In this document: positions 18,801-26,579 of the stretch, one piece after another
Position numbering within the stretch: the first letter of the stretch is position 1
How the letters are laid out: every line of letters begins with the position of its first letter
Assembly: GCA_013204105.1 (NCBI GenBank)
Contig: JABMOM010000028.1
Span: 62,001-126,000, forward strand
Source: Flavobacteriales bacterium
GTDB taxonomy: Bacteria > Bacteroidota > Bacteroidia > Flavobacteriales_G > Salibacteraceae
Length of the DNA stretch: 64,000 nucleotides
Direction: 5' to 3'
Translations under genes and position numbers: made by a program
The notes under the pieces: model-generated
Database searches by the model: none
What the model saw: the letters and a program-made list of their open reading frames with translations, nothing else
What the model was told of the DNA's origin: nothing

Positions 18801-19327
18801 ACATTGCCACGGGGGAAGTCACCTTGTTACTCGATTTTGATATCGAAGCGGGACAGGATTACCTGTTTAAGGTAGACAATACCCAGATGAATGGTCTCTG
18901 GAGAAACAATGGTGGGGTGGATTACCCCTATGAAATTCCTGGCATGGTGAGCATCTATGGAAGCACCGCGGGTCCAGGCTTTTACTATTGGTTCTACAAC
19001 TGGCAAGTTCAAGAGCTGTGCACGTCAGAGCGCGAAATGATCTCGGCCAGCACGGGAGTATGCACTGGTGTTTCCGAAATTGCAGAAGAAGCTTACCAGC
19101 TCTTCCCGAACCCAACCGATCGCATGATGACCGTAAAATGGTCAAGTACCGAGCGTCCTCAGGGCATGCAACTCTATTCGGCATCCGGAGCATTGGCACG
19201 AACAATACCTGTACCGCACTCCGTAGGTCAAGTAGAACTCGATCTCGGTGGTTTGAGTCAGGGTGTATATTTTCTTCAGATCAATGAAGGAGCCAACGTT
19301 ATTACCAAACGAGTGGTGACTCAGTAG
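15851..19327 (+). CDS. M4 metalloprotease with PKD/CUB/Ig modules and T9SS tail (paralogue 1)
   Basis: A 1158-residue secreted protease. Order: signal peptide (1-20), FTP/propeptide region (about 25-230), thermolysin-like catalytic domain with HEVTH (378-382), third zinc ligand E402 in GALNESFSD, and the transition-state histidine H464 in GVHTNSGVQN. Next come a PKD domain with WNFGDG (594), a CUB-like domain (about 665-765), a second PKD with WDFGDG, an Ig-like CPGDQATL module, a unique beta domain (about 915-1055) and a type A sorting tail (FPNPTDR ... GVYFLQI). All catalytic residues are intact. It is the first of three head-to-tail paralogues and uniquely has Cys just before HEVTH (VCGHE) where the others have Ala. 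Confidence 0.95.
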   Translation: MKTKLLLAVMLLCASLFSTAEEILQGHQAYQTLRGTELLRLEDHTSIPTFIKFRESDRISVNNWQSWMKMHFFKESKGVGFDLIGEQSDKMGMTHYRYQQTVSGVPMSFAIWIVHTLNGEVVSMNGELFENIPSTQPSLTEQAALQAALDHMDASTYMWEVPAEEEMLKMMQNDPTATYLPNGSLEVFTSGLDGKTIEHHLAWKFDIYAHTPHARKELYFDASNGSLLFENERIHHADSAITAQTMYSGEQTLIADHDNGNFCLHETGRGNGIHTWNLNYGTDFSAAVDFCDSTNVWDDTLNFDQYSTDAHFGTEMYYDYLMDRFNRNSIDDNGFALHSYVHYSTNLVNAGWDGARMIYGDGNGGAVTPLTSLDVCGHEVTHGLNTFTANEVYWKEAGALNESFSDIFGSALEFYVDPTSADWTMGEDFGLIIRSMSNPNLYGQPDTYLGGSWQTTAGDNYGVHTNSGVQNYWFYLISEGGSGTNDNGDAFSVDSIGVMDAEAIAFRNLTVYMTRFSNYADARFYSIQAAVDLFGACSQQVESTWSGWYAVGVGPDFSSNSVSSDFVANLTSNCSAPLAVQFYNQSYQGNTFLWNFGDGNTSTAFEPTHTYTSAGDYTVSLHTSSSCGADSITKVDYMRVGSSDTCHVLLASNGTAVTQTNCEGIVYDDGGPMYGYSPNSDAMITIAPTGAQSVTLTFLQWVIVCDGADYLYVYDGSDSLAPLLGLYCEDSPPPASITSSGSAITLVFRSNEEWLEDEGFAVAWACNTPEEAPIAGFSVDRTYSCGGTANFTDQSALGPNTATSWFWDFGDGNTSTLQNPSHTYQNEGVYTVKCAAINPFGTDTMTIVNLIEKALPMTPTGPDVEVCPGDQATLIAYSTGTNTWYDSDTGSTVLTVGDTFVTPIVNQSTPFYVENYGAVTTDTTGAPNKLIGTGANTSLDQGLYFDALSDFRLHAVTVYTLLPGDRHIFIEHPTNGVVHDTTINIATGEVTLLLDFDIEAGQDYLFKVDNTQMNGLWRNNGGVDYPYEIPGMVSIYGSTAGPGFYYWFYNWQVQELCTSEREMISASTGVCTGVSEIAEEAYQLFPNPTDRMMTVKWSSTERPQGMQLYSASGALARTIPVPHSVGQVELDLGGLSQGVYFLQINEGANVITKRVVTQ

Positions 19328-19355
19328 GAGACTCAGCATAGGACTTATATTACAC

Positions 19356-19387
19356 AAGCTCCGGCACACCAACGCCGGAGCTTTTTT
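19356..19387 (+). terminator. Intrinsic terminator of M4 protease 1
   Basis: Perfect 10-bp stem AAGCTCCGGC / GCCGGAGCTT with an 8-base loop, followed by T6. It separates the transcript from the second protease gene. Confidence 0.95.
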
Positions 19388-19484
19388 ATGCTCGAAATGT
19401 TCCTGTCGCCCGAGCCATTTTTATGTGCATTTAGCAATCCTAGGTTGATCGAATCCACCCGACTCACTTGTGGTTTCGGAGGAG

Positions 19485-19492
19485 TATATTTG
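19485..19492 (+). promoter_or_regulatory. Candidate -7 element of M4 protease 2
   Basis: TATATTTG matches TAnnTTTG, 20 bases before the ATG at 19513 and after the terminator of the preceding gene. The nearest TTG (19468-19470) is only 14 bases upstream, shorter than usual for a -33 box. Confidence 0.35.
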
Positions 19493-19512
19493 GGGAACCT
19501 AACTAAATTTCC

Positions 19513-22500
19513 ATGAAGCAATTTGTACTCTCTCTGATCGTACTCACCACCCTCTCCTTTACTACCAACGCCGAACAAGTCCTCACCGGAAGAGCAGCCA
19601 ACGAAGCTGTGAAAGGTGCAGAAATGGTTCGGTACAAGGAATCTTCTAGCATTCCGGCATTCATCAAATTCCGAGAAAGCGCCCGCATTGAATACGCCGA
19701 TTGGCAGCAATGGATGAAAACGCGCTATTTCAAGGAATCCAAGCACGTGGGCTTTGAGTTGATCGGCGACGAGGTCGACCGTTTGGGTATGGTGCACTAC
19801 CGCTTTCAGCAAACCGCCGGAGGCAATCCCGTCACCTTTGGTGTTTGGATCGTACACACCTTGAATGACAAGGTGATCAGCATGAACGGAATGCTCTTCG
19901 ATGAGGTGCCTGTGAGCACTGCAGCCCTGGCTGAAAAAGCGGCACTTTCACACGCATTAGCGCACGTGGGTGCGGAGACCTACAAGTGGGAGATTCCTGC
20001 AGAAGAAAACGACATCAAGGAAATTAGCAACGATCCGAATGCTAGCTATTTCCCAAAAGGCGCCCTCGAAATCATCAATCCTGATGCTTCACTTCGCTCG
20101 ATCGATCTTAAACTGGCATGGAGGTTCAACATCTATGCCCACGCTCCAATGTCTAGGCAAGATGTATTTGTTGATGCTTTGACAGGAGCGATCCTTTTCG
20201 AAAACAATCTTATCCATGAGGTCGATAGCAGCATCATCGCCGTCACTGGTTACTTGGATACGCAGAACATTATCGCGGATTACAACGGAAGTAATTTTCG
20301 CTTGCGAGAATCTGGAAGAGGAAATGGCATCTTCACTACGGACATGAACAATGGCACCACGGGTGCAGGCGTTGATTTCACACATGGGGACAATGTGTGG
20401 GATGACAATACAGTAAGTCGATTCGCAACTGACGCGCATTTTGGAGCTGAGATGACCTTTGATTTCTTCCTTGCACATTTCAACCGAAACAGCATTGATA
20501 ACAACGGCTTCGCGCTTCGAAGTCGAGTGCATTACGGCAACAATTTCGCGAATGCATTTTGGGATGGCTCGTACATGACTTACGGTGATGGAAGCACTGG
20601 GAATTTTCCCTTTACAGCATTGGATGTCGCGGGCCACGAGATTACACATGGCCTAACAAGCTTTACCGCCAACTTGATTTACCAAGCCGAATCTGGTGCC
20701 TTAAACGAAAGCTTCTCAGACGTTTTCGCTGCTGCCATTGAAAGAGATGCGCTGGGTGAAAACAGCGGGGAATGGCTGATTGGTGAAGACCTAAACTTTC
20801 TCATTCGGAACATGAGCAACCCGAATGCCTTGGGTGATCCCGACACCTATTTCGGAACCTATTGGGCTTCCTTGACAGGTGGTGACAACGGCGGCGTGCA
20901 TACCAACAGCGGTGTGCAGAATTTTTGGTTCTACTTGCTATCAGAAGGCGGAAGTGGCACCAACGACAACAATGACAACTACTCTGTTACGGGAATCGGT
21001 ATTGAAGATGCGGCTGCGGTTGCTTTTCGCAATTTAACTGTTTACCTAACCGTTTCTAGCGATTACTCAGATGCTCGTTTCTATGGAATCCAAGCTGCTG
21101 TAGATTTGTTTGGTCCGTGCTCCCAAGAAACCGAGAGTACGTGGACTGCATGGTACGCGGTTGGGCTTGGTGATGTGTATACAGGTGAAATAGTCGTGGA
21201 TTTTGTACCCGACATAGATGAGCACTGTCAAGCACCTGCAACCGTACAATTCTCGAACTTGACCACACTAGGATCAACCTACATTTGGGATTTTGGAGAT
21301 GGAAACACAAGCAACGCATTTGAACCATCTCACACGTATACTAGTGATGGTGTCTATACGGTTTCTTTGGTCGCAAGCTCGAACTGTGATGCGGACAGTA
21401 CCATCTTCGTTGACCTCATTAAAGTAGGCCCAAATTACCCGTGTAATATTATTCTTCCATCTTCTGGCGGATTGGCTACAACACAAACCAGTTGTGAAGG
21501 AGTCCTCTACGATGATGGAGGCCCCTTGGGTACGTACAGTGCAAACTACAACTCTACCATTACGATTGCTCCGACCAATGCGGTAGGTGTATCCCTTGAG
21601 TTCATCGAGTTCAACGTAGAAACCGATCCAAATTGTCAATACGACTACCTCACCGTCTACGATGGTCCGAATACCGGCTCCACTGTGATTGGAACGTATT
21701 GCGATGGCAATCCTCCCCCCGCCTTTGTCAACTCCACTGGACCGAGCATTACGATGCAGTTTAGCACAGATGTGGCGCTGGAAGAAGATGGATTCAAGAT
21801 TGGATGGGAATGCAGCATTCCAACGGAAGCACCCTTGGCCGATTTTGAGGCCGATTTGGTGGAAACCTGCAAAGGCGACATCAACTTTACCGATATTTCA
21901 AGCTTAGGCTCAAACATTCCAACAGGGTGGTATTGGGAATTTGGCGACGGCGACACTTCGAACCTTCAGAACCCGAGTCATTCTTACGCCTCTAGCGGAC
22001 TCTATACCGTAATGATGGTGGCTTCGAATTCATTTGGTTCAGATACCGTAATCAAGACGAATTACATCGATGTGGATAAACCTGCTGCCCCAGAAGGCGA
22101 AGACGTAGAAGTCTGTCCAGGCGATCAAGCGGATCTTATCGCGAGCAGCGCGGGCATTCACTATTGGTATGACACTCCATCTGGAGGATCTCCAATCGCT
22201 GTGGGTGACACGTTCACTACCCCTATTGTGCAGCAATCTACTCCATTCTATGTAGAAGCAGAAGTAGCGGGTCCGGCCCAGTCAACTGGCGCTCCCGACA
22301 ATAACATTGGCACTGGAGCCTACTTCAACTTCTTGCAATCCATCTATTTCGATGTGTTCAGTCCTTTCAGGTTGAAGAGCGTGACCGTATATACTGCGTT
22401 GCCAGGCGATCGAGAGATCATCGTCTTGGACCAAGCACAAAACGTGGTAAAGGACACCATCATCAACATAGCGACAGGTGAGCAAACCTTGGAACTGAAC

Positions 22501-23004
22501 TGGGATTTTCAACCTGGGACAGACTACCAAATGACCCTTGACGCAAACAGCACCATCGGCCTTTATCGAAACAACGGTGGCGTGAATTACCCTTATGAAA
22601 TTCCTGGCGTAGTGAGCATCCATAAGTCAAGTGCGCAAGGTGATCCGTATTCGTATTACTACTTCTTCTACAACTGGCAAGTACAAGACATCTGCGTGAG
22701 TGATCGTGCCATGATCTCTGCCAGCACTGGCGTTTGTACAGGTGTAGAGGAACGAGACAATACATCTCAGTATTCCATCTTCCCGAACCCAACACAGGGC
22801 AAGGTGAACATCACCTGGGAAGGAAATGCACACCCAGGCAGCATCTCCATCTACGATGCGGCCGGAAGCCTCATCGATCGGGTTGCTGTTCCTGCTCAAG
22901 CTAACTTCATCGACCTGAATTTAGGTTCGTTGAGCAGCGGCATTTACCTGCTCAAAGGAAGCAATGACATGCAGCCTTTGATGGAGCGTGTGATTGTAGA
23001 ATAA
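19513..23004 (+). CDS. M4 metalloprotease with PKD/CUB/Ig modules and T9SS tail (paralogue 2)
   Basis: A 1163-residue protein with the same architecture as its upstream neighbour and aligning along its full length. Signal peptide (1-20), propeptide region, catalytic domain with HEITH (375-379) and E399 in GALNESFSD, GVHTNSGVQN histidine, PKD with WDFGDG, CUB-like module with YDDGGP and YDYLTVYDG, second PKD with WEFGDG, Ig-like CPGDQADL, the unique beta domain with RNNGGVNYPYEIPG, then the type A tail (SIFPNPTQGK ... GIYLLKG). Catalytic residues intact, so presumably active. It has its own upstream -7-like box and downstream terminator, so it can be expressed separately from the other two. 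Confidence 0.95.
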   Translation: MKQFVLSLIVLTTLSFTTNAEQVLTGRAANEAVKGAEMVRYKESSSIPAFIKFRESARIEYADWQQWMKTRYFKESKHVGFELIGDEVDRLGMVHYRFQQTAGGNPVTFGVWIVHTLNDKVISMNGMLFDEVPVSTAALAEKAALSHALAHVGAETYKWEIPAEENDIKEISNDPNASYFPKGALEIINPDASLRSIDLKLAWRFNIYAHAPMSRQDVFVDALTGAILFENNLIHEVDSSIIAVTGYLDTQNIIADYNGSNFRLRESGRGNGIFTTDMNNGTTGAGVDFTHGDNVWDDNTVSRFATDAHFGAEMTFDFFLAHFNRNSIDNNGFALRSRVHYGNNFANAFWDGSYMTYGDGSTGNFPFTALDVAGHEITHGLTSFTANLIYQAESGALNESFSDVFAAAIERDALGENSGEWLIGEDLNFLIRNMSNPNALGDPDTYFGTYWASLTGGDNGGVHTNSGVQNFWFYLLSEGGSGTNDNNDNYSVTGIGIEDAAAVAFRNLTVYLTVSSDYSDARFYGIQAAVDLFGPCSQETESTWTAWYAVGLGDVYTGEIVVDFVPDIDEHCQAPATVQFSNLTTLGSTYIWDFGDGNTSNAFEPSHTYTSDGVYTVSLVASSNCDADSTIFVDLIKVGPNYPCNIILPSSGGLATTQTSCEGVLYDDGGPLGTYSANYNSTITIAPTNAVGVSLEFIEFNVETDPNCQYDYLTVYDGPNTGSTVIGTYCDGNPPPAFVNSTGPSITMQFSTDVALEEDGFKIGWECSIPTEAPLADFEADLVETCKGDINFTDISSLGSNIPTGWYWEFGDGDTSNLQNPSHSYASSGLYTVMMVASNSFGSDTVIKTNYIDVDKPAAPEGEDVEVCPGDQADLIASSAGIHYWYDTPSGGSPIAVGDTFTTPIVQQSTPFYVEAEVAGPAQSTGAPDNNIGTGAYFNFLQSIYFDVFSPFRLKSVTVYTALPGDREIIVLDQAQNVVKDTIINIATGEQTLELNWDFQPGTDYQMTLDANSTIGLYRNNGGVNYPYEIPGVVSIHKSSAQGDPYSYYYFFYNWQVQDICVSDRAMISASTGVCTGVEERDNTSQYSIFPNPTQGKVNITWEGNAHPGSISIYDAAGSLIDRVAVPAQANFIDLNLGSLSSGIYLLKGSNDMQPLMERVIVE

Positions 23005-23015
23005 AGTACATTATC

Positions 23016-23063
23016 AATAGGTTCAATTCCGGGCACCATCGCCTTGGATTGAACCTATTTTTC
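23016..23063 (+). terminator. Intrinsic terminator of M4 protease 2
   Basis: Perfect 12-bp stem AATAGGTTCAAT / ATTGAACCTATT with a 20-base loop, followed by T-rich sequence, 12 bases past the stop. Confidence 0.85.
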
Positions 23064-23106
23064 GTTCAAACGTCTTTTAATAGAACCTCTCTAAACAGCA
23101 TCATCC

Positions 23107-26100
23107 ATGTTGAAGCGATTCTTGTTCCTCCTTGCCATTCTCAGCCTAACAAACGTCCATGCCGAAGAGATCCTCAGAGGTCGAGACGCGCATCAAGTCA
23201 TTCCAGGCGCCGAAGTGATTCGATACCGAGAATACTCGGAGATCCCAGTATTCATCAAATTCAGGGAAAATGCCCAGATCGATTACTCCGACTGGGAGGA
23301 ATGGATGAAAGAGCGCTACTTCAATAATGCGCATGAAGTAAGCTTTGAGTTGAAACGTGATGAATATGACCGCTTAGGCGTGCGTCATCAAGGGTTCATT
23401 CAAAAGATTGGTGGCACCCCAATAGCGATGAGTATTTGGGCTATTCACGTCATGGATGGAAAGGTGGTGAGCATGAGTGGTCGTCTATTCGATCCTTCAG
23501 AATTGTCCAAAGCAACTCTATCTGAATCTCAAGCGATGTCCATTGCACTGGAATATATTGGTGCAACTACCTATATGTGGGAGGTTGAGTTAGAAGAACA
23601 AGGTCTGCAATCAATAGAAAATGATTCCACAGCGACCTATTATCCGGAAGGATCTTTAGCCTACATGGTAAACGACCCGTATGCGTCTTCCGAATTGCTG
23701 AGGCTGACGTGGAAGTTCAACATTTACGCGAGTGAACCCATGTCGCGTCGTGAGATCTACATCGATGCGGAAAATGGAAACCTGGTTTTTGAAAACAACT
23801 TGATCCACCACGTGGATAGCAACAGCGGCGCGGTGACAGGATACAGCGGCCAGCGAGACATCGTTTCAGACTATACCGGACAATACTTCCGTTTACGAGA
23901 AAGCGGCAGGGGAAACGGCATCTTTACGTATGACATGAACAATGGAACCGGAGGACTGGGAACAGACTTCATCCACAGTGATCACATCTGGGATACGACA
24001 ACGATTGAGCGTTTCGGAACCGATGCGCATTGGGGATCGGAGATGACCTACGACTACTTCATGAACCACTTCAATCGAAACAGCATTAACAATGCTGGAT
24101 TCGCGCTCGTAAGCCGGGTTCACTATGGCACCAATTACGCCAATGCCTTTTGGAATGGTTCGGTAATGACCTATGGCGATGGGGGCAGTGGAAATGCTCC
24201 ATTTACAGCCTTGGATATCGCAGGACATGAAATTACCCACGGATTGACAACCTTCACTGCTGGACTCATCTATGAAAAGGAATCAGGGGCTTTGAATGAA
24301 AGCTTCTCCGATATTTTCGGTGCTGCCATTGAATTTGATGCCTTGGGCTTTGCAAACGGGGACTGGCTTATAGGAGAAGACCTCGGTTTCATCATCCGGT
24401 CTATGTCTAACCCAAATTCACAAGGAGACCCTGACACATACAAGGGGACCAACTGGCATTACAGCGCCTCTGACAATTATGGCGTGCACACCAACAGTGG
24501 TGTTCAGAATTATTGGTTCTACCTGCTTACTGTTGGAGGCACAGGCACCAACGATATAGGAGACGACTACGACGTAACGGGCATTGGTGTTGATGACGCT
24601 GGAGCAATTGCATATCGAAGCTTAACTACGGCAGGTTATCTCAACCCAACGAGCGACTACTTGGATGCAAGGTTCTGGGCCATTGAATCTGCCATGGATC
24701 TCTTCGGTCCATGCAGTCAGCAACTCATCAGCACTGGTAATGCTTGGTATGCGGTCGGCGTTGGCACTCCTTATGCGGATGATGTTACGGCTGACTTTGT
24801 TCCTAGCTCAACCGGTGATTGTTCAGTGCCACTCACCGTCCAGTTCTCGAATGTGAGCTCAAATGCAACCTCTCAGTTTTGGACCTTCGGCGATGGAGGC
24901 TCCACTCAACTATTGAATCCTAGTCATACTTATACCTCAGCGGGAACGTACACTGTGACCTTGGCGGTTTCTTCTACTTGTGGAACAGACACGTTGGTCA
25001 TGACCGATTTAATCGAGATTGGCCCCGGCGCTCCTTGTGAGGTGACCATGCCGGGCAACGGTCAGTTCTCTTCTTCAGACGATTGTGCTGGAACCCTGGT
25101 GGACGATGGAGGTACGACACAAAACTATTCCGACGACAACGACAGCTACTTTGTCATCTCGGCCCAAGGTGCGGCCACCATTACCCTGACATTCAATGAA
25201 TTCAACGTCCAACCGGGAGGCGGCAATAACTGCATCTACGACTTTCTGGAAGTGTACGATGGGGCTGGCTTAAACACACCGTTGATCGGTCGCTACTGCA
25301 ACTCTAACCCTCCTCCCTCTACCCTCACCAATACAGGAGACAAACTAACGATCCGCTTTGTATCCAACGGAGGCGTGAACTGGGACGGTTTTCGCATCGC
25401 GTGGGAATGCAACGCACCCACTACCCCACCCTTGGCCGACTTTGAGGCGGACGTGGTTCAAACTTGCGACGGCGTGGTGCACTTTACGGACCTCTCTCAA
25501 AACGGAGCCGACAGCTGGACGTGGGACTTTGGAGATGGAAATAGTGCTACTACCCAAAACCCCGCACATACCTACGCTGCAAGTGGTGACTATACCGTAG
25601 AACTGACCACCGGTAATGTGATAGGGAATGACACTGAAACCAAGACCAGCTATATCACCGTCGCATTTCCTGATGCACCTGAAGGGGAAGACGCTCAGGT
25701 CTGTCCAGGTGATCAAGGAACGTTGATTGCCAGTGGGGTTGGCGAACTACGCTGGTATGCCTCTTCCTTTGGCGGAGACGTAATCCATATTGGAGACACA
25801 TTCGTCACACCCATTGTGCTGCAGTCAACCCCATATTATGTGGAATCTGTTGTCCAAAGCTCTGCGAAGACCGCGGGTCCTATCAACAATGGCTTCGGAC
25901 AAGGGGGTTACCTTGGTAGTCCTGCATCGCTATATTTTGACGCGCTTTCTGATCTGAACCTGCACAGCCTTAGGGTCTATGCCAATGCAGGTGGTCAACG
26001 CAACTTCATCCTGAAAGACGACCAAGGATTTGTAGTGGCGGACACGACGCTCCCCGTTCCGAATGGAGAGCAAGTGGTCGTGTTGGATTTTCAAATCGAG

Positions 26101-26574
26101 GCAGGCAACGACTACGAACTGACCTTAGGGGCTAACAACGCCATCAACCTATTCCGCAATACGACCGGTGTTAACTTTCCGTACACCCTTGACGGTATGG
26201 TGAGAATCACCTCGTCCAGTGAGAACGGCGCCTACTTCTATTTCTATGATTGGCAAGTGGAAGAGATCTGCATCAGTGAAAGAGCTGAGATCGCTGCCAG
26301 CACAGGAGTCTGCACGGGGATCAATGAAATCGGTAACGCTCAGGTCTCCATCTATCCGAATCCTTCCAATGGAAACTTCCAAGTTGCATGGGAAGGCATG
26401 GCGGTAGATCGCATTCAAATAATCAATGTACACGGTCAGGTCATTGCTCAGCGTTCTGTCAACAAGGGAACGGATAACACCTCCATCAACTTGAGCGGAC
26501 AATCTGCTGGGATCTACCTCATCGAGTTAATCGGTGAGGGTGTTCGAGAGCGGCGAAGATTAATAGTGGAATAA
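23107..26574 (+). CDS. M4 metalloprotease with PKD/CUB/Ig modules and T9SS tail (paralogue 3)
   Basis: A 1155-residue third copy of the tandem family. Signal peptide about 1-19; HEITH at 374-378 with E398; GVHTNSGVQN histidine present. The first PKD carries WTFGDGGS, slightly degenerate relative to the WxFGDGNTS of the others; then a CUB-like domain (YDFLEVYDG), a second PKD (WDFGDGNS), Ig-like CPGDQGTL, the unique beta domain (RNTTGVNFPYTLDG) and the type A tail (SIYPNPSNGN ... GIYLIEL). It ends five bases before the stop of the convergent PD40 gene with no visible terminator between them. As with its paralogues, activation probably needs removal of the propeptide after export. Confidence 0.95.
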   Translation: MLKRFLFLLAILSLTNVHAEEILRGRDAHQVIPGAEVIRYREYSEIPVFIKFRENAQIDYSDWEEWMKERYFNNAHEVSFELKRDEYDRLGVRHQGFIQKIGGTPIAMSIWAIHVMDGKVVSMSGRLFDPSELSKATLSESQAMSIALEYIGATTYMWEVELEEQGLQSIENDSTATYYPEGSLAYMVNDPYASSELLRLTWKFNIYASEPMSRREIYIDAENGNLVFENNLIHHVDSNSGAVTGYSGQRDIVSDYTGQYFRLRESGRGNGIFTYDMNNGTGGLGTDFIHSDHIWDTTTIERFGTDAHWGSEMTYDYFMNHFNRNSINNAGFALVSRVHYGTNYANAFWNGSVMTYGDGGSGNAPFTALDIAGHEITHGLTTFTAGLIYEKESGALNESFSDIFGAAIEFDALGFANGDWLIGEDLGFIIRSMSNPNSQGDPDTYKGTNWHYSASDNYGVHTNSGVQNYWFYLLTVGGTGTNDIGDDYDVTGIGVDDAGAIAYRSLTTAGYLNPTSDYLDARFWAIESAMDLFGPCSQQLISTGNAWYAVGVGTPYADDVTADFVPSSTGDCSVPLTVQFSNVSSNATSQFWTFGDGGSTQLLNPSHTYTSAGTYTVTLAVSSTCGTDTLVMTDLIEIGPGAPCEVTMPGNGQFSSSDDCAGTLVDDGGTTQNYSDDNDSYFVISAQGAATITLTFNEFNVQPGGGNNCIYDFLEVYDGAGLNTPLIGRYCNSNPPPSTLTNTGDKLTIRFVSNGGVNWDGFRIAWECNAPTTPPLADFEADVVQTCDGVVHFTDLSQNGADSWTWDFGDGNSATTQNPAHTYAASGDYTVELTTGNVIGNDTETKTSYITVAFPDAPEGEDAQVCPGDQGTLIASGVGELRWYASSFGGDVIHIGDTFVTPIVLQSTPYYVESVVQSSAKTAGPINNGFGQGGYLGSPASLYFDALSDLNLHSLRVYANAGGQRNFILKDDQGFVVADTTLPVPNGEQVVVLDFQIEAGNDYELTLGANNAINLFRNTTGVNFPYTLDGMVRITSSSENGAYFYFYDWQVEEICISERAEIAASTGVCTGINEIGNAQVSIYPNPSNGNFQVAWEGMAVDRIQIINVHGQVIAQRSVNKGTDNTSINLSGQSAGIYLIELIGEGVRERRRLIVE

Positions 26575-26579
26575 ACGGC

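Noticed and set aside
20089-20649. 186-codon frame antisense to M4 protease 2
   Set aside because: It overlaps the catalytic domain of the real gene, and similar antisense open frames occur at the same place in paralogues 1 and 3 as a by-product of codon use.
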